A stretch of DNA of 64,000 nt from DATHTC01 sp963746805 (GTDB lineage: Bacteria; Actinomycetota; Thermoleophilia; Gaiellales; Gaiellaceae). This document shows positions 57,607-64,000 of the stretch, in pieces. How positions within the stretch are numbered: the stretch's first letter is position 1; each line of letters opens with the position of its first letter. The stretch is from positions 868,001 through 932,000 of the forward strand of contig CAVVCQ010000001.1 in the NCBI GenBank assembly GCA_963746805.1, given 5' to 3'. The translations under genes were made by a program, and so were the position numbers. A model generated the notes under the pieces. The model saw nothing but the letters and a program-made list of their open reading frames with translations. It was not told where the DNA came from and did not search any database.

Positions 57607-59268
57607 ATGATCGGCCGCGCATCCCAGCTGTTCCTTCCGACCCTGCGCGACGCGCCGGCCGACGCCGAGGCGGTCAGCCACAAGCTTCTCGTCCGCGGCG
57701 GGTTCATCCGCCAGGTCGCCGCCGGCGTCTGGACGTACCTGCCGCTCGGCTGGCGCGTCCACCGCAAGATCGAGCAGATCATCCGCGAGGAGATGGACGG
57801 GATCGGCTGCCAGGAGATGCTGATGCCGGTCCTGACGCCGCTCGAGCTCTGGCAGCAGTCGAAGCGTGACTTCATCGACGAGCTGTTCCGGCTGAAGGAC
57901 CGGAAGGGCGCCGACTACGTCCTGCCGCTGACGCACGAGGAGACGGTCACCTTTCACGCGCGCGAGCTGCAGAGCTACCGGCAGCTGCCGCAGATGCTCT
58001 ACCACTTCGGGATCAAGGAGCGCGACGAGCCGCGCCCGCGCAGCGGCCTCATCCGCGTCCGCGAGTTCATCATGAAGGACGCGTACTCGTTCGACCGTGA
58101 CGAGGCCGGGCTCGGCGAGAGCTTCGACAGGCAGCGCGGCGCGTACGTGCGGATCTTCGAGCGGTGCGGCCTCCTCACCCACGACGTCGTGGCCGAGCCG
58201 GGGATGATGGGCGGCTCCGAGTCGCGCGACTTCCTCGCGCCCGCGGGCGCAGGCGAGAACACCCTCGTCACCTGTGAGAACGGCGACTTCGCCGCCGACA
58301 TCGAGGTGGCCCGGACGGTTGCGCGACCGCCCGTCTTCCCGGAGCGCCTCGACACGCCGCAGGACGTCGAGACCCCCGGTGTGACGACGATCGACGCCCT
58401 CGCCGAGCGCCTCGGCGTCGACGCGAGTGCGACGTCGAAGGCGATGCCGCACGTGAAGCAGGACGGCACGGTCGTGCTCGCGCTGATCCGCGGGGACGAC
58501 CGGCTCGAGGCGGCGAAGCTCGCGGCCGCGTTCGGCGAGCCGCTCTGGCCCGCCGACGACGAGCAGATCCGCGCCGCGTTCGGCGCGTCAGGAGGCTCGC
58601 TCGGCCCGGTCGGCTTCACGGGCGAGGTCGTCGCCGACCTCGCGCTGCAGGAGGGGCAGTTCGTCGCCGGTGCGAACCGCGACGGGTGGCACCTGCGCGG
58701 CGTCGAGGCCGGGCGCGACTACACGGCGCGCTTTGCCGACCTGCGCACCTCGGCGCCGACGGACACCTGCCCGAGCTGTGGCGGCGCGCTCCGCTTCCAG
58801 ACAGCGATCGAGGTCGGCCACATCTTCAAGCTCGGCACCCGCTACTCCGAGCCGCTCGGAGCGACCTTCCTCGACGAGGACGGGAGCCAGAAGCCGCTGA
58901 TCATGGGCTCGTACGGGATCGGCCCCGGCCGTGTCATGGCCGCAGCCGTCGAGCAGCGCCACGACGAGCACGGGATCGTCTGGCCGAAGGGGATCGCGCC
59001 GTACGACGTCCACGTCGTCGTCGTGCCGGGGCTGGAGGAGCGCGCGCTCGAGGTCGCGGAGGCACTCGCCGCACATGGCCAGGACGTACTCGTCGACGAC
59101 CGCGACCGCCGGCCGGGCGAGAAGTTCGCGGACGCCGATCTGATCGGGATCCCGGTGCGCGTCACGGTCGGCAAGAAGACGCTCGAGGACGGCGCGGTCG
59201 ACCTCAAGGACCGCCAGACGGGCGAGGAACGGCGCGTGGCCGTCGACGACGTCGCCGAGGCGGCCTAG
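57607..59268 (+). CDS. proS: prolyl-tRNA synthetase (bacterial type with YbaK-like insertion)
   Basis: 553 residues. Class II core motifs GGFIRQVAAGVWTYLPLG, LPLTHEETVTFHA, RPRSGLIRVREFIMKDAYSF, an inserted editing domain (about 215-385, TSKAMPHVKQDG, GPVGF), GSYGIGPGRVMAA (motif 3) and a C-terminal anticodon domain. TAGCCT lies 12 nt before the ATG. The TAG stop lies within the left CTAG of a 168-bp fold-back element. Confidence 0.97.
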   Translation: MIGRASQLFLPTLRDAPADAEAVSHKLLVRGGFIRQVAAGVWTYLPLGWRVHRKIEQIIREEMDGIGCQEMLMPVLTPLELWQQSKRDFIDELFRLKDRKGADYVLPLTHEETVTFHARELQSYRQLPQMLYHFGIKERDEPRPRSGLIRVREFIMKDAYSFDRDEAGLGESFDRQRGAYVRIFERCGLLTHDVVAEPGMMGGSESRDFLAPAGAGENTLVTCENGDFAADIEVARTVARPPVFPERLDTPQDVETPGVTTIDALAERLGVDASATSKAMPHVKQDGTVVLALIRGDDRLEAAKLAAAFGEPLWPADDEQIRAAFGASGGSLGPVGFTGEVVADLALQEGQFVAGANRDGWHLRGVEAGRDYTARFADLRTSAPTDTCPSCGGALRFQTAIEVGHIFKLGTRYSEPLGATFLDEDGSQKPLIMGSYGIGPGRVMAAAVEQRHDEHGIVWPKGIAPYDVHVVVVPGLEERALEVAEALAAHGQDVLVDDRDRRPGEKFADADLIGIPVRVTVGKKTLEDGAVDLKDRQTGEERRVAVDDVAEAA

Positions 59269-59432
59269 TGCCTCTCCAGGCGATGCACGCCCGCTTCCGG
59301 CCCGCGACCACGCGGCGCAGGCGTCCACCCGCGCCCTTGCCAAGGCGTCCAGCCTTGGCTGCGGACGCGTGCGGCCGCCTGCTTGGTGTTCGCGACCCGG
59401 AAGCTAGACAGCACCACCTGGAGAGGCACTAG
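59265..59432. mobile_element. 168-bp fold-back (MITE-like) element
   Basis: Perfect 16-bp inverted ends: CTAGTGCCTCTCCAGG at 59265-59280 and its complement at 59417-59432. The arms match imperfectly right to the centre, where GCCAAGGC-GTCCA-GCCTTGGC (59339-59359) closes the hairpin. CTAG at both ends could be a 4-bp target duplication around 12-bp terminal repeats. No coding capacity. It spans the whole gap between proS and the XRE gene. Confidence 0.65.
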
Positions 59433-59740
59433 TGCCGCGCCCGCGCAGACGCCGCTTCTCGGAGGAGCCGTTCGGCCCGACGATCGAGCGGCTGATGACC
59501 GAGAGCGGGACGACGTACCGGGCGCTCGCGGAGCGCACGGACCTGTCCGCGGGCTACCTCAACCACCTCGTCCACGGGAACCGGCCGGTTCCGTCGAGCG
59601 ACGTGATCGAGCGCCTGGCGCGCGCCCTCGGCGTCGAGGCCGAGCACTTTCGCGAGTACCGCCTGCGCGTGATCACCGAGCGGCTCGAGGCGATGCCCGA
59701 GCTGATCGACCGGCTGTACAAGCGGCTCGAGAGCGGGTAG
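59432..59740 (+). CDS. XRE-family helix-turn-helix regulator
   Basis: 102 residues. The HTH is residues 18-70: IERLMTESGTTYRALAERTDLSAGYLNHLVHGNRPVPSSDVIERLARAL, in overlapping pieces a typical Cro/CI domain, with a short C-terminal helix (TERLEAMPELIDRLYKRLES). The GTG start at 59432 is the last base of the fold-back element plus two flanking bases. It could control the redox genes downstream, 53 bp away (inference). Confidence 0.88.
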   Translation: MPRPRRRRFSEEPFGPTIERLMTESGTTYRALAERTDLSAGYLNHLVHGNRPVPSSDVIERLARALGVEAEHFREYRLRVITERLEAMPELIDRLYKRLESG

Positions 59741-59793
59741 CGCCGCCACGCCGGCCGCGGTACCGTCCGGCCGGAATCCCGAGAGGAGCCGAC

Positions 59794-61488
59794 GTGGAAC
59801 AGCCGATCATCGTCCTGGTCGCCGACGAGGCGGCGGTGCTCGAAGCGCTCGAGCCTGATGTCGCGCGCCGTTTCGGCAACGACTGCGAGATCCTGGCCTT
59901 CCGCGATCCGGAGGAGGCGCTCACGCGCCTCGCGGAGCTCGCCGCGGAGCGTGCGCCGGTCGCGCTGCTGATGGTGGACGAGGACCTCGGCACGATCAGC
60001 GGGATCGAGTTCACCGTGCGCGCGCACGCGCTGCACCCCGCGGCCAAGCGGATCCTGCTCGTCGAGCGCAACTACACCGCTGCGAACCCGGTCGTCACGG
60101 CGATGACGCTCGGCCAGATCGACTACCACCTGGTCAAGCCGTGGTTCCCCCACAGCAGCCTCTACCCGGCGATCAGCGAGTTCCTCTCCGGGTGGTCGCG
60201 AACGCGCTCCACGGGCTTCACCCTGTTCCGCATCGTGGCGCCGGAGCAGAGCCCACGATCACACGAGATACGGGACGTTTTCGCGCGCCTGGGGCTGCCG
60301 TTCGTGTCGGTCGCCACCGGCTCGGAGGACGGGACCGCCCTGCTGCGCGAGGCCGGGGCGGCGGGGGAGGAGCGGCCGGTCGTGATCCGCCACGACGGCA
60401 AGGTCCTCGTCGACCCGTCCAACGGCGAGCTCGTCGAGGCGATGGGCGGCTCGACGCGCCTCGGCTCCGAGCTCGTGGATCTCGTGGTGGTCGGCGCCGG
60501 CCCCGCCGGCCTCTCGGCCGCCGTGTACGCCGCGTCGGAGGGTCTCGAGACCGTGGTGGTGGAGCGATTCACGTCCGGCGGGCAGGCGGCGATGAGCAGT
60601 CGGATGCGGAACATCCTCGGCTTCACCTGGGGCATCGGCGGCTCGGACTTCGCCTACCGGGCCTGCGAGCAGGCATGGCTCTTCGGCGCGAACATGGTGT
60701 TCAACACCGGCGCGGACGCGCTCCGGGCGGAGAACGGCGTTCGGATCGTGCAGACCGCGGACGGCCGCCAGATTGCGGCTCGGGCCGTCATCCTCTCGAC
60801 CGGGGTCGAGTGGCGCCGGCTCGACGTTCCCGCGCTGGAGGCGCTCATCGGCGTCGGGGTGTTCTACGGCGCCGCGGCCGCCGAGGCGCGGGCGGTTCGC
60901 GGGCGGCACGTCTGCATCGTCGGCGGAGGCAACTCGGCGGGGCAGGCGGCCGCGTACCTCGCGCGCTTCGCCGAGACGGTGACGGTGCTCGTGCGCGGCG
61001 ATTCGCTCGCCGCGAGCATGTCCGAGTACCTGACGACCGAGCTCGGCCGCATCCCGAACGTCCGGGTCCGCCTCGGCACGGAGCTCGTCGACGGCGAGGG
61101 CGACGGGCGCCTCGACGCGATCGTCGTGCGCGACCGCCGCACCGGGGAGGTCGAGCGGCTCGAGGCCGCGGCGCTGTTCGTCATGATCGGCGCCGAGCCG
61201 CACACCGACTGGCTGGACGGCGCCGTCGCACGGGACGAGCGCGGGTACGTGCTGACCGGCCCGGATCTGATGCGCGACGAGGCGCTGCGGGTCTGGCCGC
61301 TCGAACGGCCGCCCGCCCTGTTCGAGACGAGCGTTCCCGGGGTATTCGCGGCGGGAGATGCCCGCCACGGCTCGGTCAAGCGCGTGACGACGGCCGTCGG
61401 AGAAGGCGCAACGGCCGTGCAGCTCGTTCATGCCTACCTCGCCGGCGAGGAAGAGCGCGTCGCCGGCCCACTCGCCGCGACCGGCTGA
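59794..61488 (+). CDS. fused response-regulator-like / thioredoxin reductase-like FAD oxidoreductase
   Basis: 564 residues, GTG behind GAGAGGAG. Residues 1-130 form a receiver-like domain (IIVLVADEAAVLEALEPD, LLMVDEDLGTISGIEF with the Asp pair, a late VKPW where receivers have KP); 140-225 a thioredoxin/glutaredoxin-like linker (FARLGLPFVSVATGSEDG); 230-555 a low-molecular-weight TrxR-type flavoprotein (VVGAGPAGLSAAVYAASEGL; VGGGNSAGQAAAYLA; GVFAAGDARHGSVKR). The redox CxxC expected after GVGVFYG is missing (GAAAAEA), so it cannot reduce thioredoxin in the usual way. It precedes sthA by 3 bp. Confidence 0.92.
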   Translation: MEQPIIVLVADEAAVLEALEPDVARRFGNDCEILAFRDPEEALTRLAELAAERAPVALLMVDEDLGTISGIEFTVRAHALHPAAKRILLVERNYTAANPVVTAMTLGQIDYHLVKPWFPHSSLYPAISEFLSGWSRTRSTGFTLFRIVAPEQSPRSHEIRDVFARLGLPFVSVATGSEDGTALLREAGAAGEERPVVIRHDGKVLVDPSNGELVEAMGGSTRLGSELVDLVVVGAGPAGLSAAVYAASEGLETVVVERFTSGGQAAMSSRMRNILGFTWGIGGSDFAYRACEQAWLFGANMVFNTGADALRAENGVRIVQTADGRQIAARAVILSTGVEWRRLDVPALEALIGVGVFYGAAAAEARAVRGRHVCIVGGGNSAGQAAAYLARFAETVTVLVRGDSLAASMSEYLTTELGRIPNVRVRLGTELVDGEGDGRLDAIVVRDRRTGEVERLEAAALFVMIGAEPHTDWLDGAVARDERGYVLTGPDLMRDEALRVWPLERPPALFETSVPGVFAAGDARHGSVKRVTTAVGEGATAVQLVHAYLAGEEERVAGPLAATG

Positions 61489-61491
61489 GAC

Positions 61492-62931
61492 GTGGCGGAG
61501 GCGCCGGCACACGACTTCGACCTGATCGTCGTCGGGTCGGGCCCGGCGGGACAGAAGGCGGCGATCCAGGGCGCGAAGCTGCGGCGGCGCGTCGCCCTGG
61601 TCGAGCGCCGGCGCGAGGTCGGCGGCAGCTGCGTCAACACCGGCACGATCCCGTCGAAGACGATCCGTGAGGCGATCCTCTACCTGACGGGGATGAGCCA
61701 GCGGTCGATCTACGGCGAGGGCTACCGGCTCAAGGACGAGATCTCCGTGGAAGACCTCGCCACCCGCACGCGCTACGTCGTCGAGCGCGAGCGGGCGGTG
61801 ATCCGCGACCAGCTGCTGCGCAACCACGTCACGCTGCTCGCCGGCACGGCGTCGTTCGAGGACGCGCACACGCTTCTCGTCGTCGATGCTGCCGGGTCGA
61901 CGCGGCGTGTGACGGCGGCCACGTTCGTGCTCGCGAGCGGCTCGGAGCCTGCGCACCCTCCGGGGATCGCCTTCAACGGGAGCACGATCCTCGACTCGGA
62001 CGACATCGTCCTCCGGCTCACGAGCATCCCGGCCACGATCCTGATCGTCGGCGCCGGCGTGATCGGGATCGAGTTCGCCTCGATGTTCGCCGCGCTCGGG
62101 TCGCGCGTGACCGTGGTCGACCTGAGGCCGGAGATCCTCGACTTCGCCGACCGGGACGTGGTCGAGGCCCTGCGCTACCACCTGCGCGACATCAACGTCA
62201 CCTTCCGCCTGGGCGAGCGCGTCGAACGCGTCGAGGAGCACGAGTCCGGGACGCTGACGACGCTCGCGAGCGGCAAGCAGATCGCCGCCGACGCCGTGTT
62301 CTACTCCGCAGGGCGTCAGGGCGCGACGGAGGCGCTCGCGCTCGCGAACGCCGGTCTCGAGAGCGACGACCGGGGCCGGATCGAGGTCGGCCCGACGTAC
62401 CGCACGGCCGTGCCGCACATCTGGGCCGCGGGCGACGTCATCGGCTTCCCCAGCCTGGCGGCCACGTCCGCCGAGCAAGGGCGCATCGCCGCGGCGGACG
62501 CGCTCGGCCTCGAGCCGCGCTCGCTCGGGCACCACCTGCTCCCGTTCGGGATCTACGCCATCCCGGAGATCAGCTTCGTCGGCAAGACCGAGGACGAGCT
62601 CACCGCCGCGTCGATCCCGTACGAGTCGGGGGTCGCGCACTACCGCGAGCTCGCGCGCGGCCACATCATGGGGGAGACGCACGGGATGCTGAAGCTCCTC
62701 GTCTCGCCCGTCGACGGCAAGATCCTCGGCGTCCATGCGTTCGGCACGGGCGCCACCGAGGTCGTCCACATCGGCCAGGCCGTGATGGGCCTCAACGGGA
62801 CGGTCGACTACCTCGTCGACGCGGTCTTCAACTACCCGACACTCGCCGAGGCGTACAAGGTGGCCGCACTCGACGCGGCGAACAAGCTGCGCGCCGTCAC
62901 GTCGACGTCGGTCTCGACGCTCGTCCGCTAG
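61492..62931 (+). CDS. sthA: Si-specific (soluble) NAD(P)+ transhydrogenase
   Basis: FAD enzyme moving hydride between NADPH and NAD; 479 residues. LIVVGSGPAGQKAAIQGAKL, GGSCVNTGTIPSKTIREA (the single Cys, CVNTGT, separates SthA from disulfide reductases with CxxxxC), IVGAGVIGIEFASMFAALG, IWAAGDVIGFPSLAATS, and a C-terminal dimer domain with VVHIGQAVM. Close coupling to the TrxR-like fusion suggests a shared redox role. It ends 4 bp into the convergent ABC-exporter gene. Confidence 0.95.
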   Translation: MAEAPAHDFDLIVVGSGPAGQKAAIQGAKLRRRVALVERRREVGGSCVNTGTIPSKTIREAILYLTGMSQRSIYGEGYRLKDEISVEDLATRTRYVVERERAVIRDQLLRNHVTLLAGTASFEDAHTLLVVDAAGSTRRVTAATFVLASGSEPAHPPGIAFNGSTILDSDDIVLRLTSIPATILIVGAGVIGIEFASMFAALGSRVTVVDLRPEILDFADRDVVEALRYHLRDINVTFRLGERVERVEEHESGTLTTLASGKQIAADAVFYSAGRQGATEALALANAGLESDDRGRIEVGPTYRTAVPHIWAAGDVIGFPSLAATSAEQGRIAAADALGLEPRSLGHHLLPFGIYAIPEISFVGKTEDELTAASIPYESGVAHYRELARGHIMGETHGMLKLLVSPVDGKILGVHAFGTGATEVVHIGQAVMGLNGTVDYLVDAVFNYPTLAEAYKVAALDAANKLRAVTSTSVSTLVR

Positions 62932-64000
62932 CGCTCGCCGTGCCACGACTCCCAGAGGGCGGCGTAGGAGCCCTCGCGGGAGACGAGCTCGTCGTGCGTC
63001 CCGAGCTCGCTGAGCAGCCCGTCCTCGACCACGGCGACACGGTCGGCGTCGTGCGCGGTGTGGAGTCGGTGCGCGATCGCGACGACCGTGCGCCCCTGGA
63101 GCACGAGGCCGAGCGAGCGCTCGAGGTGACGCGCCGCGCGCGGATCGAGGAGGGACGTCGCCTCGTCGAGCACGAGCGTGTGCGGGTCGGCGAGCACGAG
63201 GCGAGCGAGCGCGAGCTGCTGCGCCTGCGCGGGCGAGAGCGGGTGTCCGCCGGCGCCGACGGTCGTCTCGAGCCCGTCCGGAAGCGCCTCGGCCCAGTCA
63301 AGCGCGTCAACGGCGGCCAGGGCTGATATGAGCTCGTCGTCACCCGCCGATGGGCGCGCGAGCCGGAGATTCTCGGCCAGCGTCCCGACGAAGACGTGCT
63401 GCTCCTGCGTGACGAGCGCGACCTCCTGGCGTAACGTCTCGAGCGGAAGGTCGACGAGCCGGACGCCTCCGACATCGACCCGTCCGGCGCGGGGCGGGTG
63501 GATCCCCGCGAGGAGGCGTCCGAGCGTCGACTTGCCCGCGCCCGAAGGGCCGACCACTGCGACGCGCTCGCCGGGCGCGAGCTCGAGGTCGATCCCGTGG
63601 AGGACGTCGCGGTCGTCCACGTAGGCGTAGCGGACGTCGTGCGCGCGTAGGCGGTCGTCGTCGGGTTGGTCACCGGTGGCGGCGCGGTCGGCCGGGACCT
63701 TCGCGACCCCGACAAGACGGGCGAACGAGGTCGCGCCGACCTGGATCTCGTCGAGCCATGAGATCAGGCGGTCGACGGGATCGGCGAGCGCCGCGACGTA
63801 CAGCGCGATCGCGGTCACCTCGGCGATCGACGCATTCCCCTGCGAGACCAGCCAGCCGCCCCAGGCGAGCGCCGCCGCCACGGGAAGCGCGTACGCGAAC
63901 TCGGCGGTCGGGAACCAGATCGTCCGCAGGTAGAGCCCGCGCCGCTCCCACCGGTACGCATCCGCGAGGTCGGCGTCGATCCGGCGGACACGCTCCTCGC
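62928..64000 (-). CDS. ABC transporter, permease-ATPase fusion, 3' part
   Basis: The gene runs off the window end; about 357 C-terminal residues are visible. The end of the transmembrane domain (TAEFAYALPVAAALAWGGW, then ITEVTAIALY-like helices) is followed by the ATPase: Walker A VVGPSGAGKSTLGRLL, Q-loop LVTQEQHVF, signature LSPAQAQQLALARLVL (degenerate LSGGQ), Walker B TLVLDEATSLLD and H-loop VVAIAHRLHT. This is an exporter-type (MsbA-like) half transporter. A degenerate signature may mark one partner of a heterodimer. Confidence 0.92.
   Translation of the reverse strand, partial: EERVRRIDADLADAYRWERRGLYLRTIWFPTAEFAYALPVAAALAWGGWLVSQGNASIAEVTAIALYVAALADPVDRLISWLDEIQVGATSFARLVGVAKVPADRAATGDQPDDDRLRAHDVRYAYVDDRDVLHGIDLELAPGERVAVVGPSGAGKSTLGRLLAGIHPPRAGRVDVGGVRLVDLPLETLRQEVALVTQEQHVFVGTLAENLRLARPSAGDDELISALAAVDALDWAEALPDGLETTVGAGGHPLSPAQAQQLALARLVLADPHTLVLDEATSLLDPRAARHLERSLGLVLQGRTVVAIAHRLHTAHDADRVAVVEDGLLSELGTHDELVSREGSYAALWESWHGER

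Overview
The window is GC-rich chromosomal DNA (roughly 70% G+C) densely packed with conserved bacterial genes. The organism is most likely a free-living actinobacterium outside the Streptomyces/Mycobacterium groups, plausibly class Thermoleophilia (Gaiella or Solirubrobacter relatives). This is inferred from the GC content, a DUF3866 gene, a CGYC glutaredoxin of mycoredoxin type, a luciferase-like (F420-type) oxidoreductase, SepF and DivIVA division genes, an imuB/DUF6504/dnaE2 mutagenesis cassette, and many genes with a TAnnnT -10 box only 6-9 nt before the start codon, as in leaderless actinobacterial transcripts. I did not verify the taxonomy.

Layout. 1-4.3 kb: M20 peptidase (cut by the window edge), DUF3866, aldo/keto reductase and NUDIX genes overlapping one another, then alanine dehydrogenase and a 47-residue membrane protein. 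4.3-8.4 kb: deoB, a methyltransferase and deoA in one translationally coupled operon (nucleoside salvage), then mutM. 8.4-11.3 kb: glutaredoxin, recO, GNAT, glycyl-tRNA synthetase. 11.4-15.5 kb: a luciferase-like oxidoreductase, histidine kinase and response regulator operon facing a secreted HtrA-type protease; this resembles the mycobacterial MprAB-PepD arrangement. 15.5-20.5 kb: pyruvate phosphate dikinase (ppdK) and its bifunctional regulator, with a 49-residue membrane protein, a VOC protein and a LigD-type polymerase between them. 20.5-25.2 kb: two tandem secreted proteins sharing a C-terminal domain, a rhomboid protease, greA and small membrane or low-complexity proteins. 25.2-26.6 kb: a gene-poor stretch with an eroded gene and a YciI gene. 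26.6-31.5 kb: the SOS mutagenesis cassette behind two LexA-type boxes. 31.5-39.2 kb: a metabolic and surface set (SDR, MBL-like, glycosyltransferase, EEP nuclease fold, class V aminotransferase, a large secreted protein, HD protein).

39.2-59.3 kb is a long collinear block of core genes: murA, a HisB-like gene, ridA, cca, pgeF, yggS, sepF, yggT, divIVA-like, yggU, dksA-like, lspA, rluD, (opposite GGDEF), rpsB, tsf, pyrH, frr, uppS, cdsA, dxr, rseP, ispG, proS. It serves envelope synthesis, division, translation and isoprenoid precursor supply. 59.4-64 kb: an XRE regulator, a response-regulator/thioredoxin-reductase-like fusion, a soluble transhydrogenase and an ABC exporter cut by the window end.

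No prophage, CRISPR array, rRNA or tRNA was seen. The most novel items are small: tandem SOS boxes ending 2 nt before the imuB start; a palindromic repeat wedged between two diverged copies of the imuB 3' end; a 168-bp fold-back element that joins proS to the next gene; a strongly folded intergenic segment before ispG; overlapping symmetrical -10 elements; a MurA with the Cys-to-Asp change; a HisB paralogue without its metal ligands; and three core genes (htrA-type, cca, uppS) carrying apparent +1 frameshifts that look more like sequence errors than real inactivation.
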